Shown here one piece after another: positions 7,965 through 17,331 of a stretch of DNA of 64,000 nucleotides. The stretch covers positions 372,001 through 436,000 of the forward strand of contig NZ_FOHB01000004.1 of assembly GCF_900111375.1 (NCBI RefSeq), read 5' to 3'. This stretch comes from Pedococcus cremeus (GTDB lineage: Bacteria > Actinomycetota > Actinomycetes > Actinomycetales > Dermatophilaceae). The notes below the pieces were generated by a model. The model had not been told where the DNA came from, made no database searches, and was given only the letters and a program-made list of their open reading frames with translations. Made by a program: the position numbers and the translations under genes. Numbering within the stretch: position 1 is the stretch's first letter; the number at the start of each line of letters is the position of its first letter.

Positions 7965-8657
7965 GTGGCCCGACACGACCTTGTCACCGAGATCCGCGAG
8001 GTCCTCGCGGCCGCCGGCGACCCCGAGCGTGCGAGGGCCCAGCAGGCCTACATGAAGTCGCCGATGCCGTTCCACGGCATCGGCGCCCCCGCCCTGAAGG
8101 CGCTGCTGCGCCCGCTCCTGGCCGACCCGGCATACCGGATGGGCAGCCGGGAGGAGTGGGAGGCGACCGTGCGCGAGCTCTGGGACGGCGCCACGCACCG
8201 CGAGGAGCGGTATGCCGCGCTCGCACTCACCGGGCACCGCACCTGCCGCGCCTGGCAGGACCCGCAGGCGCTGCCGCTCTACAAGCACCTGGCGACCACC
8301 GGCGCCTGGTGGGACCTCGTCGACCCGGTGGCGTCCGACCGGGTCGGCCCGATCCTGCTGCGGTTCCCCGAGGAGGTCGCTCCGGTGGTGCGCCGCTGGG
8401 CGGTCGGCGACGACCTCTGGCTGCGGCGCACTGCGATCCTCAGCCAGCTCAAGGCCCGCGAGCGCACCGACACGGGCCTCCTCCACGACTGCATCGAGCC
8501 CAACCTCGACGACGCGAGCTTCTGGATCCGCAAGGCGATCGGCTGGGCCCTGCGCTCCTACGCCCGCTCAGACCCGGCCTGGGTGCGCGCCGAGGTGGCC
8601 CGGTGCGGGTCCCGCCTGTCGGGGCTCTCACGCCGTGAGGCGCTCAAGCACCTCTGA
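7965..8657 (+). CDS. DNA alkylation repair protein (AlkD-like HEAT repeat)
   Basis: A 230-residue all-helical protein of the AlkD-like DNA glycosylase family, which removes alkylated purines such as 7-methylguanine. Typical family stretches are MKSPMPFHGI near residue 28, Trp-Trp-Asp-Leu-Val-Asp near 115, and the basic Arg-Lys-Ala-Ile-Gly-Trp-Ala-Leu-Arg stretch near 190. I start it at the GTG at 7965. A -10-like CATGCT sits six bases before it, suggesting leaderless translation. It runs in the same direction as the PucR gene but with its own likely promoter. Confidence 0.9.
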   Translation: MARHDLVTEIREVLAAAGDPERARAQQAYMKSPMPFHGIGAPALKALLRPLLADPAYRMGSREEWEATVRELWDGATHREERYAALALTGHRTCRAWQDPQALPLYKHLATTGAWWDLVDPVASDRVGPILLRFPEEVAPVVRRWAVGDDLWLRRTAILSQLKARERTDTGLLHDCIEPNLDDASFWIRKAIGWALRSYARSDPAWVRAEVARCGSRLSGLSRREALKHL

Positions 8658-8717
8658 GGGCCGCCCGGACCCGACACGTATGCTGCCTCGACGGGGGCGA
8701 CGACCTGAGAGGACGCG

Positions 8718-9416
8718 ATGCGACGTGACGGGGGCGACGAGCTGACGGGCACCGCCATGCTTGGGGCTGACCTACCGGTCGACGTGCTCGCGCTGCGCGC
8801 CGAGCTGACCGACGCGTTCCGCCACCTCGACGAGGGGCGGGCGGAGGACGTCCTCGACCAGTGCTTCGACGCGATGCCGCTCGAGGACGCCCTGCGCGAC
8901 GTGGTCGTCCCCCTCATGCACGGGGTCGGTGACGACTGGGCCTCCGGCGCCTTCAGCGTCGCCCAGGAGCACTTCGCCACCCACGTCGTGCGAGGCCGCC
9001 TGACGATGTTGAGCCGCGGGTGGAGCCGGGGCGACGGTCCGGTGGCCTGGCTGGCCTGCCCACCGGGGGAGCTGCACGACCTGCCGCTGTTCCCCTTCGG
9101 CATCGTGCTGCACCAGCGGGGCTGGCGAATCCGCTTCTTCGGGGCACACACCCCGGTGCACGACCTCCTCGCCGTCGCCCGCGTCAGCCCACCCGACCTC
9201 GTCGTGCTCGCCGCGACGACACCGCACCGCTTCGCAGCCCGCCGGTGGGAGTTGACCCTGCTGGCCCAGGCCGCCCCGCTCGCGGTCGCCGGCGAGGGCG
9301 CCACCTGGCACTTCGCCGAGGCGGTGGGGGCCGAGCTGCTCGCCGGCGACCCGGTCACCGCCGCCCAGGGGGTCGCCCTGCGCCGCAGCCGCTCAGCCGT
9401 CGAGGAACCAGCCTGA
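8718..9416 (+). CDS. Stand-alone B12-binding (CarH/LitR-like) sensor domain
   Basis: A 232-residue protein with a helical cobalamin cap followed by a Rossmann B12 domain. The cap carries the exact W-x9-EH motif (Trp at 74, Glu-His at 84-85) found in light-sensing CarH/LitR proteins. The Rossmann part has Glu-Leu-His-Asp-Leu-Pro, where the His would be the lower cobalt ligand; the usual final Gly of E/D-x-H-x-x-G is Pro. No MerR-type DNA-binding domain precedes it; only about 20 residues lie before the cap. It may be a light or adenosylcobalamin sensor that works through a partner. A ribosome binding site (GAGAGGA) precedes the ATG, and a -10-like TATGCT is at 8679-8684. Confidence 0.85.
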   Translation: MRRDGGDELTGTAMLGADLPVDVLALRAELTDAFRHLDEGRAEDVLDQCFDAMPLEDALRDVVVPLMHGVGDDWASGAFSVAQEHFATHVVRGRLTMLSRGWSRGDGPVAWLACPPGELHDLPLFPFGIVLHQRGWRIRFFGAHTPVHDLLAVARVSPPDLVVLAATTPHRFAARRWELTLLAQAAPLAVAGEGATWHFAEAVGAELLAGDPVTAAQGVALRRSRSAVEEPA

Positions 9417-10190
9417 GCGCATGCCCGGCTGCCGGCCGGGCTCGATGTAGTGCTCCTTGCCGAACATGAGCGCGAAGACCTCGTCAGGCATGGCCAGCAT
9501 CGCGCCCACATCGGTGGTCTGGCTGGAGTGCGCCGCCAGCGCGGCTCGCCGGCGGTCGAGCCAGTCGCCGACATCGACCTGCCAGTGGATCTCCGCCTCG
9601 GGGGTGCCGAGCGGGTTGCCGTCGTCCATCGGCGCGTCGGGGTCCCAGTCGGCGCCAGGGACGCCGGCCGCCTTGGCCATGGCGAACATCTGGCGCACCA
9701 CGTCGCGGTTCATCGTCGACTCCAGCACCCGCGGCCGCCGCGAGGCCAGCTCCGCGCCGCGGTGCACCAGGTGGTGGACCTTCACGTGGTCGGGGTGCCC
9801 GTAGCCGCCGTGCCAGTCGTAACCCACGAGGACGTCGGCGTCCTCCTCGTCGAGCAGCGCGGCCAGGCGCTTGGCGGCCTCGTCGAGGTCGGCCAAGAAG
9901 AAGGCGCCGTCGTGCTGGTTCTGCTCCCAGCCGGTCATCCCGGAGTCGGCGTAGCCGAGCCAGGCGACCCGGTGCAGACCGAGCACCTCCGCCGAGGCTT
10001 GCGCCTCGCGGCGGCGGCGGTCGACGACGGTCTCGCTCTCACCGAGGTCGGCAGGCGCCTCGCCGTGGTCGCCGTTGGTGGCGAACACCACCACCACGCG
10101 GTGCCCCTCGGAGACCGCCCTGGCCATCGCGCCGGAGGTCTGGGACGCCTCGTCGTCGGGGTGGGCGTGAACGAAGACGATGGTCGACAT
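9393..10190 (-). CDS. PIG-L family deacetylase (Mca/MshB-like)
   Basis: A 265-residue zinc-dependent N-acetylglucosamine deacetylase-family protein. The metal motif Ala-His-Pro-Asp-Asp-Glu is near residue 10 and the third ligand is in His-Pro-Asp-His near 140. In actinobacteria this family includes MshB (mycothiol synthesis) and Mca (mycothiol conjugate amidase). The sequence alone does not let me choose between these or another substrate. It starts at the ATG at 10190. Its 3' end overlaps the convergent B12 gene by 24 bases. Confidence 0.9.
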   Translation of the reverse strand: MSTIVFVHAHPDDEASQTSGAMARAVSEGHRVVVVFATNGDHGEAPADLGESETVVDRRRREAQASAEVLGLHRVAWLGYADSGMTGWEQNQHDGAFFLADLDEAAKRLAALLDEEDADVLVGYDWHGGYGHPDHVKVHHLVHRGAELASRRPRVLESTMNRDVVRQMFAMAKAAGVPGADWDPDAPMDDGNPLGTPEAEIHWQVDVGDWLDRRRAALAAHSSQTTDVGAMLAMPDEVFALMFGKEHYIEPGRQPGMRSGWFLDG

Positions 10191-10335
10191 CCCGCCATCA
10201 TGCCCCGCCGCGCCGACAGGCGAGGCAGCCACCGTCGGGCCGGCACCGCGGCACACCGCCCGCAGCGCGGCATACCGAGGGGTGGACGGCCCACGGCGTC
10301 GGGTCCGTTCGAAGGTCACGAAACGATAAATAGTT

Positions 10336-10348
10336 AATAGATGCTATT
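10336..10348. promoter_or_regulatory. AT-rich palindrome before the MFS-GH3 operon
   Basis: AATAG-ATG-CTATT is an inverted repeat inside an unusually AT-rich stretch (10320-10358) in a very GC-rich genome. It lies about 80 bases before the transporter start, so it could be part of the promoter or an operator, for instance for the TetR regulator at the end of this locus. No direct evidence ties the two. Confidence 0.4.
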
Positions 10349-10428
10349 TCCAATAAGCCACGGCGGATGGTGCCCTTGACGGCAGACGTCGGGCAGCGTG
10401 GCCCGGCCCTGGACACCCGGAGTCAACG

Positions 10429-11730
10429 ATGACCATCCCCACCCACACGACCCTGACGGACCGCCCCGCCGCGCGCCGCCGGTGCGGCGAGAAGCCCACC
10501 GAGCCCAAGTCGCCGGCCTTCGTCTTCGCCCTCGGTTTCGCGCAGTTCGGCCTCTTCGTGGCGCTGCTCGGACCGGTGATCGTGAGCATGGCGCTCAAGG
10601 TCAACACCGTCCTGGCCAACCCGACGGAGCGCACCAGCGCCCTCGGCCTCGTCCTCGGCGTCGGCGCGATCGCCGCCTTCGTCGGCAACGCGCTCTTCGG
10701 ACGCCTCTCCGACCGCACCACCTCGCGCTTCGGTCGCCGTCGCCCCTGGCTCATCGGCGGGTCGCTCGTCATGGCGGCCGCTCTGCTGCTCATCTCGCAG
10801 GCCCAGTCGGTGCCGGTGCTGGCCGTGGGGTGGTTCATCGCCCAGCTCGGCGCCAACGCCGCCTTCGCCCCGTTCATCGCGACGATGGCCGACCAGCTGC
10901 CCGACAAGCAGTACGCCAAGGCATCGGCCATGGTGGGAGTCATGCAGAACGTCGGTGTCCTCGGCGCCTCGCAGATCGCCTCGCACATGACCGGCAACAT
11001 GCTCGGCCTGTTCATGGTGCCCGCCGCCGTCGGCGTCGTCGGAATGGTCGTCTACGCCCTGGTGCTCGACGACCCGGTGCTGGAGGAGAAGCCGGACCGC
11101 CTCGACTGGAGGACCCTGGCCGGCACCTTCTGGGTCAGCCCGTTCCGCAACCCCGACTTCGGCTTCGCCTGGTGGTCGCGCTTCCTCATCATCCTCAGCA
11201 GCTTCCTCTTCACGACCTTCCGCCTGAACTTCCTCGTCGACCGCGTGGGCCTGAAGGACGCCGAGGCCGCCGGCGCGATCGCCACCGGCATCCTCATCTA
11301 CACCGGTGTGCTCGTCGTCTCCGGCTGGGTCGCGGGCGTCGTCTCCGACCGCACCGGCAAGCGCAAGATGCTCGTCGCCTCCTCCACCCTCCTCTTCGGC
11401 GTCGGTGTCGCCCTCCTGGCCCACGCGCACACCCTCTCCGCCTTCTACGTCGTCGAGGCGATCATGGGCTTGGCCTACGGGATCTACATGAGCGTCGACA
11501 TGGCGCTCGTGCTCGAGGTGCTCCCGAACCGCGACGACTCCGGCAAGGACCTCGGCGTCTTCAACATGGCCAACGCCATCCCCCAGTCCTTCGCCCCCCT
11601 CCTGGGGTCGCTCCTCCTCGGGCTCGGCGCCACCGCGACCAGCCCGAATTACACGCTCATGCTGTGGACAGCAGCCATCGTGGCGCTCATCGGCGCCGCC
11701 GTCGTCCTCCCCATCAGGAAGGTGCAGTGA
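10429..11730 (+). CDS. MFS sugar transporter
   Basis: A 433-residue major facilitator protein with about 12 hydrophobic segments. Between helices 2 and 3 is Ser-Asp-Arg-Thr-Thr-Ser-Arg-Phe-Gly-Arg-Arg-Arg-Pro-Trp, close to motif A and like glycoside or sucrose symporters. A second copy (Ser-Asp-Arg-Thr-Gly-Lys-Arg-Lys) follows helix 8. It is the first gene of a two-gene unit with the GH3 glycosidase one base downstream, so it probably imports the glycoside that GH3 then cleaves inside the cell. A GGAG lies before the ATG. Confidence 0.9.
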   Translation: MTIPTHTTLTDRPAARRRCGEKPTEPKSPAFVFALGFAQFGLFVALLGPVIVSMALKVNTVLANPTERTSALGLVLGVGAIAAFVGNALFGRLSDRTTSRFGRRRPWLIGGSLVMAAALLLISQAQSVPVLAVGWFIAQLGANAAFAPFIATMADQLPDKQYAKASAMVGVMQNVGVLGASQIASHMTGNMLGLFMVPAAVGVVGMVVYALVLDDPVLEEKPDRLDWRTLAGTFWVSPFRNPDFGFAWWSRFLIILSSFLFTTFRLNFLVDRVGLKDAEAAGAIATGILIYTGVLVVSGWVAGVVSDRTGKRKMLVASSTLLFGVGVALLAHAHTLSAFYVVEAIMGLAYGIYMSVDMALVLEVLPNRDDSGKDLGVFNMANAIPQSFAPLLGSLLLGLGATATSPNYTLMLWTAAIVALIGAAVVLPIRKVQ

Positions 11731-11731
11731 C

Positions 11732-14200
11732 ATGCCCACCGACAACCCGTATGCAGCGCTGCTCGAGAAGCTCGACCTGCGCACCAAGGTGCGCCTGCTC
11801 ACCGGCGAAACCGCGTTCACGCTCTGGGGTGAGGAGGGCATCGGCCTGGCGCCCATGGCCTTCTCCGACGGCCCGACCGGCGTGCGGGGCCTGAAGTTCA
11901 CCGGCGGCGAGAAGGTCGCCCTCTTCCCCAACGCCACCGTGCTGGCCTCGGCCTGGAACGAGGAGACCGCCCGCGAGGTCGGCGGCATGCTCGCCGAGGA
12001 GGCGGAGCGCCAGCAGATCCACGTCGTGCTCGGCCCGACCATCAACCTGCACCGCACCCCGCTCGGCGGACGGCTCTTCGAGCAGTACTCCGAGGACCCG
12101 CTGCTCACCGGGAAGCTCGCCTCCGCCTACGTGAAGGGCTTGCAGGACAAGGGCGTCGGCGCCTGCCTGAAGCACCTGGTGGCCAACGAGTCGGAGACGC
12201 TGCGCAACTACATGGACTCGCGGCTCTCGGAGCGGGCGCTGCGCGAGGTCTACCTGCTGCCGTTCGAGATCGCGGTCGAGGAGTCGAACCCGTGGTCGAT
12301 CATGGCCGCCTACAACGACGTCAACGGAGTCGCGGCCACCGAGCAGCAGCACGTCAACAACGAGGTGCTCAAGGGCGAGTGGGGCTGGGACGGCCTGCTC
12401 ATGAGCGACTGGTTCGCCACCAAGACCTCCGCCCCCGCCGCCCTCGGCGGACTCGACCTCGTCATGCCCGGGCCCGACGGTCCCTGGGGCGAGGCCCTGG
12501 TGCGCGACGTCGAGTCGGGCACGGTGCCCGAGACGGTCGTCGACGAGCACGTCACCCGCCTGCTCCGCCTCGCCGAGCGCGTCGGCGCCCTCGGCGAGCA
12601 CCGCCAGTGGCCGGCCACCTCGACCGCGCCGGACGCTCCCGAGCGCCGGGCCCAGCTGCGCCGGCTGGCGACCGACGGCATGGTCGTCCTCGCCAACAAC
12701 GGCGCACTGCCGCTGGCCGCCGACGCGGGCACGGTCGCCCTCGTGGGCCGGCACGGCGTCGAGACCGTCTGCATGGGCGGCGGCTCAGCCCAGGTGAACC
12801 CGCCCTACCAGGTGTCGATCGCCGAGGGGCTGCGCGAGGCCATCGGCGACCGGCTCACCGTTGTCGACGGCGTCGAGGTGCGCGAGCGCCCCGTCGCGGC
12901 CGACCCGCAGTGGCTCCGCGACCCCGAGACCGGCGAGCCCGGCGTGCAGGTGCGCCACTACGACGCCGACGGCGAGCTGCTCGGCGAGGGCCACACCGAC
13001 GGCGCCAGCGTCAGCGTCGGCTGGGACGACGACTTCCCGCGCCCCGTCGAGAAGGTCACCATCGCGGCCCGGGTGGCCGAGGCCGGTCGGGTGCAGCTCG
13101 GCGCGCTGGGCGTCGGCGCCTGGACCATCGCCGTGGACGGCGAGCAGGTCGCGAGCAGCACGCTCGTCGCCGAGGGCTACGACCCGGGTGAGTCGATGCT
13201 GAAGCCGCCGTCGTTCACCGAGGAGGTCGAGCTCGCCGAAGGTGCGCTGGTCGAGGCCACCGTGACCCTCGTGCGATCCGAGCCGCGGCCCGCGCCGAAC
13301 GGTGAGGTCAACCAGCTCTCCCACCTCATCGCCTCCGGCATGGGCGTGAAGTCACTGGTCGCCCGCCCGGTGGCCGCCCGGGCTGAGGAGACCATCGCCG
13401 CGGCGGTGGAGGCGGCCCGCACCGCGGACGTCGCCGTGGTGGTCGTCGGCCTCACCGAGGAGCAGGAGACCGAGGCCCTCGACAAGCACACGCTCGCGCT
13501 GCCCGGGGAGCAGGACGCCCTGGTCGCCGCCGTGGCCGAGGCGGCCCGCCGCACCGTGGTCGTCGTCAACGCTGCCACCCCGGTGCTGATGCCGTGGGCC
13601 CACCTGGTCGACGCGGTCGTCGTGGTCGGGCTGCCCGGACAGGAGGGAGGCCACGCCGTGGCCGACGCCCTGCTCGGGGTGCGTGAGCCGGCGGGCCGGC
13701 TCGTCACCTCCTACCCCGCCGCCGACGGCGACGCCCCGGCCTGGGACGTCGAGCCCACCGACCTGGCGCTGGAGTACACCGACGGCACCTTCATCGGCTA
13801 CCGCGGGTTCGCCGCCGGCCACGCGAAGGCCCCGGCCTGGTGGTTCGGGCACGGGCTCGGCTACGCCACCTGGGACTACGACGCCGCGCAGGTCAGCGGC
13901 AAGGGCGCAGAGGGCGCTCCCCGCGTTGAGGTCACGGTCCGCAACACCGGCGAGCGCGACTCGCGCGAGGTCGTGCAGGTCTACCTCCAGCCCGCCGAGG
14001 CCGACGAGCCGGTGCGCCTGGTGGGCTGGGCCGCCGCCGAGGTGGCCCCCGGCGACAGCGCCACCGTCACGGTCGAGTGCGACGCCCGGCTGTGGCGTCG
14101 GTGGGACGAGCAGGCCGGCAAGTGGGCGACGCTCGGCGAGGGCGGCGAGCTGCTGGTCGCACGCGGCCTGGGCGACGTCCGCCACCGGCTGGCGCTCTGA
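11732..14200 (+). CDS. Glycoside hydrolase family 3 (beta-glucosidase-like)
   Basis: An 822-residue cytoplasmic GH3 enzyme (no signal peptide). The N-terminal barrel has the nucleophile Asp in Met-Ser-Asp-Trp near residue 225 and the substrate-binding stretch KHLVANESE near 150. An inserted segment (about 380-510) looks like a PA14-type domain, followed by the GH3 C-terminal domain and a fibronectin-III-like end with Glu-Val-Val-Gln-Val-Tyr-Leu. Likely substrates are beta-glucosides or beta-xylosides. AGGAAGG lies before the start, and the gene begins one base after the transporter stop. A strong terminator follows. Confidence 0.93.
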   Translation: MPTDNPYAALLEKLDLRTKVRLLTGETAFTLWGEEGIGLAPMAFSDGPTGVRGLKFTGGEKVALFPNATVLASAWNEETAREVGGMLAEEAERQQIHVVLGPTINLHRTPLGGRLFEQYSEDPLLTGKLASAYVKGLQDKGVGACLKHLVANESETLRNYMDSRLSERALREVYLLPFEIAVEESNPWSIMAAYNDVNGVAATEQQHVNNEVLKGEWGWDGLLMSDWFATKTSAPAALGGLDLVMPGPDGPWGEALVRDVESGTVPETVVDEHVTRLLRLAERVGALGEHRQWPATSTAPDAPERRAQLRRLATDGMVVLANNGALPLAADAGTVALVGRHGVETVCMGGGSAQVNPPYQVSIAEGLREAIGDRLTVVDGVEVRERPVAADPQWLRDPETGEPGVQVRHYDADGELLGEGHTDGASVSVGWDDDFPRPVEKVTIAARVAEAGRVQLGALGVGAWTIAVDGEQVASSTLVAEGYDPGESMLKPPSFTEEVELAEGALVEATVTLVRSEPRPAPNGEVNQLSHLIASGMGVKSLVARPVAARAEETIAAAVEAARTADVAVVVVGLTEEQETEALDKHTLALPGEQDALVAAVAEAARRTVVVVNAATPVLMPWAHLVDAVVVVGLPGQEGGHAVADALLGVREPAGRLVTSYPAADGDAPAWDVEPTDLALEYTDGTFIGYRGFAAGHAKAPAWWFGHGLGYATWDYDAAQVSGKGAEGAPRVEVTVRNTGERDSREVVQVYLQPAEADEPVRLVGWAAAEVAPGDSATVTVECDARLWRRWDEQAGKWATLGEGGELLVARGLGDVRHRLAL

Positions 14201-14262
14201 GGCCGGCCCACCCCGGGCTTCGGCAAGCCCATCGGAGAAGCACCTGACACGCAGCACCACAC

Positions 14263-14294
14263 GCGGGGCCCGGCCCACCCGGGCCGGGTCCCGC
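14263..14294 (+). terminator. Terminator after the GH3 gene
   Basis: A 14-base GC-rich stem (GCGGGGCCCGGCCC and GGGCCGGGTCCCGC, one G-T pair) with a 4-base loop. It separates the glycosidase unit from the TetR gene. Confidence 0.65.
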
Positions 14295-14317
14295 ACCAGG
14301 GGGAGGAGAGCACCGCG

Positions 14318-14998
14318 GTGAACACGCGGCATACAGTCACCCGCATGACCACGGCCGACGCGTCCCGCACCCCGCGCCGCCGTCCCGGCCGTCCTCGAGG
14401 CAGCGGCGGTGCCGACACCCGCGAGCGCATCCTCGCGGCGGCCGCGACGCTGTTCGCCGAGACCGGCTACCGGGGCACGTCGATGGTGGCGGTCGCCGAG
14501 GCGGCCGGCCTGAGCCAGACGGGGCTGCTGCACCACTTCCCGTCCAAGGAGCTGCTCCTCGCCGGCGTGCTGCAGCGCCGCGACGAGCAGGACCGCGCGG
14601 CCCTCGACCTCGGGCACGAGCCCCGCGGGTGGGAGGTGCTCGACCAGCTGGTCGCCCTGGTCGACCACAACACCCGCCGCGAGCCGTTCGTACGGCTGTT
14701 CACCGCCATGGCCGGCGAGGCCATCGACGCCGAGCACCCCGGCCACGCCTGGCTGGGGGAGCACCACCGCTACGCCACGGCGCTGGTCGCGGCAGGGCTG
14801 CGCCAGGCAGAGGCCGACGGCACCTGCCTTCCCGACGCCCCGCTGGAGCACATCGCCCGGGTGACGGTGGCGGTGATGGACGGCCTGCAGATCCAGTGGC
14901 TCATGGACCCGGAAGGGGTCGACATGGCCGGCGACTTCGCCGCGTTCGTCTCCACCGTCCGGGAGCGCTGGGGCACCGAGCCCCGGGACGAGGCGTAG
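14318..14998 (+). CDS. TetR family regulator
   Basis: A 226-residue TetR-type repressor. The N-terminal helix-turn-helix is clear (Arg-Glu-Arg-Ile-Leu-Ala-Ala-Ala, then Gly-Tyr-Arg-Gly-Thr-Ser-Met and Gly-Leu-Leu-His-His-Phe-Pro-Ser-Lys). A basic, Arg/Pro-rich tail of about 35 residues precedes it. I use the GTG at 14318, which follows GGGGGAGGAGAG; an internal ATG at 14345 is possible. Its place just after the MFS-GH3 unit suggests it controls that unit, but no ligand can be inferred. Confidence 0.88.
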   Translation: MNTRHTVTRMTTADASRTPRRRPGRPRGSGGADTRERILAAAATLFAETGYRGTSMVAVAEAAGLSQTGLLHHFPSKELLLAGVLQRRDEQDRAALDLGHEPRGWEVLDQLVALVDHNTRREPFVRLFTAMAGEAIDAEHPGHAWLGEHHRYATALVAAGLRQAEADGTCLPDAPLEHIARVTVAVMDGLQIQWLMDPEGVDMAGDFAAFVSTVRERWGTEPRDEA

Positions 14999-15046
14999 CC
15001 GGGGCAGCCTGCTCAGGAGAGTCGTCGGCGGGGAGCAGCAGCAGGC

Positions 15047-15859
15047 TCAGGACGGGGCGTAGCGCTTCTTCAGGATCGAGCGCCTGCGGGTGCCCTCGGC
15101 GTTCTCACCCTTCTCCAGGATCGCCAGGTTGTGGAAGAAGTGAGCAGCCACGACGTGGCGGTCGCTGTAGGTCGGCTCGTAGCCCTCGTCGACGAACTCC
15201 TCGTAGTTGAGGCCGTCGACCAGGCGCTTGAGCATGGCCATCGAGGTGTCGGGGCTCTCGCGGTCCTCGCTGCCGTGCCACTCGGGCCAGTAGGAGGTCT
15301 GCAGGTCCTCGATGGCGTAGATGCCGTCGGGCTCGAGCAGCGGGAACAGCGTCTCGAAGGTCGTCACCACGTGCTCGCTGAGGTGGCTTCCGTCGTCGAT
15401 GACGATGTCGAGCCGGCCGATGTGCCCGGCCACCGCGCGCAAGGAGTCCGGGTCGCCCTGGTCGCCGCGGAAGATCCGGATCCGGTCCTCCTCCAGCTTG
15501 GACTTGTCGTGGATGTCCATCCCGAAGATGTGGCCCCGCGGGAAGAACTCCTTCCACATCCTCAGGGAGTGGCCGCCCTTGGCCGGGTCGGAGTAGCCGC
15601 CCACGCCGATCTCGAGGAGGTTGACCGGTTCGTCGCGCAGGTGCTCGAGGTGGCGGTGGTAGTGCTGCGCGTACCGGTGGGTGCCCCACTTGTCGGTGCC
15701 GTGCTTGCGGGCCAGCGCGACGAGGTCGGGCCGCGACCGGTCGAGGTTCCGGCGTGCGTCGTCCTTGTGCTGCTCGTACTCGGTGACGACCCGGGCCAGT
15801 CGGCGTGAGTTCCGGCGAAGCGTGCGGCGGGCCGTGCTGCGGAGCGAGGCGCTGTCCAT
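15047..15859 (-). CDS. SAM-dependent O-methyltransferase (MycE/ElmM-type fold)
   Basis: A 270-residue class I methyltransferase. The SAM-binding motif is Asn-Leu-Leu-Glu-Ile-Gly-Val-Gly-Gly near residue 82, preceded by the subfamily signature HGTDKWGTHRY and followed by Ile-Val-Ile-Asp-Asp-Gly-Ser-His, which places it with the macrolide/rhamnosyl sugar O-methyltransferases. The substrate may be a cell-surface sugar or a small molecule. There is no biosynthetic cluster around it, so the role is open. A -10-like CAGGAT lies six bases before the ATG, so the transcript may be leaderless. Confidence 0.85.
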   Translation of the reverse strand: MDSASLRSTARRTLRRNSRRLARVVTEYEQHKDDARRNLDRSRPDLVALARKHGTDKWGTHRYAQHYHRHLEHLRDEPVNLLEIGVGGYSDPAKGGHSLRMWKEFFPRGHIFGMDIHDKSKLEEDRIRIFRGDQGDPDSLRAVAGHIGRLDIVIDDGSHLSEHVVTTFETLFPLLEPDGIYAIEDLQTSYWPEWHGSEDRESPDTSMAMLKRLVDGLNYEEFVDEGYEPTYSDRHVVAAHFFHNLAILEKGENAEGTRRRSILKKRYAPS

Positions 15860-15909
15860 GACGCGATCCTGCCGTCCGTGTCAAGGCTTGCCGCGACTAC
15901 GGTGAGCCG

Positions 15910-17268
15910 GTGCTGACGTTGCGGCCCGGGGAGGAGAGCCGGCGGATCCTTCGGCTGGCGGTCCCCGCGTTCCTCGCCCTCGTGGCCGAGCCGCTGTTCC
16001 TCCTGGCCGACTCGGCGATCATCGGCCACCTCGGCACGGGGCAGCTGGCCGGGCTCGGGGTCGCCAGCGCGACCCTGCTGACGGCGGCCAACCTGTTCGT
16101 GTTCCTCGCCTACGGCACGACGTCGATCGTCGCCCGCCAGGTGGGGGCCGGGTCTGAGCGGGGCGCCGTGGAGGCCGGCATCGACGGCACCTGGCTGGCC
16201 GTGGCGCTCGGTGGCGTGGTGGCCGTGGCCACAGCGCTGGCCGCCGAGCCGCTGTGCCGGCTGTTCGGCTCCTCAGAGGCCGCACTCGGCTACGCGACCA
16301 CCTACCTGCGCATCTCCTCGGCCGGCATCCCGGCCATGCTCGTCGCCCTCGCGGCCACCGGCGTGCTGCGCGGCCTGCAGGACACCCGCACCCCGCTGGT
16401 GGCGTCGGTCGCCGGTTTCACGTCGAACATCGTCCTCAACCTCGCGCTCGTCTACGGCCTGGGCTGGGGCATCGCCGGCTCGGCGTGGGGCACCGTGATC
16501 GCCCAGACCGGCATGGCGACCGGGCTGGTCGTCGTGCTGGTGCGGCACGCCCGGCGGGCCGGCGCGCACCTGAGCCCCCACCCCGGCCGCGTGCTGCAGG
16601 CGGCCGTGACCGGCATACCCCTCCTGGTGCGCACGCTGGCGCTGCGCGCCATCCTCCTCGTCACCACGTGGGTCGCGGCCGGCATGGGCGACGTGCCGCT
16701 CGCGGCGCACCAGGTGGCGGCCACGGTCTGGTCGTTCCTCGTCTTCGCGCTCGACGCCCTCGCGATCGCCGCCCAGGCACTGACCGGCAAGGCGCTCGGC
16801 GCCGGCGACGTGCCGGCCGCACGGTCGGCCACCGGCACCATGGTGCGCTGGGGCGTCTGGGGCGGAGCGGTGCTCGGCGTCCTGCTGCTGTCGGTGCACA
16901 CCGTGGTGCCGGCCGCGTTCACCGACGACGAGGCGGTGCGCTCGGCACTCGCCGCCGCCCTGGTGGTCGTGGCCCTCGGGCAGCCGCTCTCGGGCTTCGT
17001 GTTCGTCGTCGACGGCGTGCTCATCGGTGCCGGCGACGGCCGCTGGCTGGCCAAGGCGATGGTCGTCACCCTCGTGCTCTACCTGCCGATCGTGCTCGCT
17101 GTGCACGCCTCCGCGAGCGCGCTGCTCGGTGACGGCGGGGTGGCCGGCCAGGCGCGTGCGCTCTCGGTGCTGTGGGTGGCCTTCACCGCGTTCATGGCGA
17201 TCCGTGGGGCACTGTTCTGGTGGCGGGTGCGCGGCGACCAGTGGGCCGTCACCGGCGCGGCGCGCTGA
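15910..17268 (+). CDS. MATE family efflux transporter (DinF-like)
   Basis: A 452-residue polytopic protein with about 12 membrane helices in two similar halves. Typical MATE features are the early Ala-Glu-Pro-Leu-Phe-Leu-Leu-Ala-Asp-Ser-Ala-Ile-Ile-Gly-His-Leu and the later Ala-Ala-His-Gln-Val-Ala. It probably expels cationic or toxic compounds using an ion gradient. MATE genes of this DinF type occur near dnaB in other actinobacteria, which fits the ancestral context. It starts at GTG with TACGGT (-10) six bases upstream. It is divergent from the methyltransferase gene across 50 bases. Confidence 0.93.
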   Translation: MLTLRPGEESRRILRLAVPAFLALVAEPLFLLADSAIIGHLGTGQLAGLGVASATLLTAANLFVFLAYGTTSIVARQVGAGSERGAVEAGIDGTWLAVALGGVVAVATALAAEPLCRLFGSSEAALGYATTYLRISSAGIPAMLVALAATGVLRGLQDTRTPLVASVAGFTSNIVLNLALVYGLGWGIAGSAWGTVIAQTGMATGLVVVLVRHARRAGAHLSPHPGRVLQAAVTGIPLLVRTLALRAILLVTTWVAAGMGDVPLAAHQVAATVWSFLVFALDALAIAAQALTGKALGAGDVPAARSATGTMVRWGVWGGAVLGVLLLSVHTVVPAAFTDDEAVRSALAAALVVVALGQPLSGFVFVVDGVLIGAGDGRWLAKAMVVTLVLYLPIVLAVHASASALLGDGGVAGQARALSVLWVAFTAFMAIRGALFWWRVRGDQWAVTGAAR

Positions 17269-17331
17269 GCAGCCCAGCCCCGACGGGATGGCGCCCCCGG
17301 CACGCGCACGCGGCCGAGTCTCGGCCGAGTC

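Noticed and set aside
10423-12108. 561-codon frame opposite the MFS and GH3 genes
   Set aside because: Antisense shadow with Glu/Gly/Arg-rich sequence crossing two real genes.
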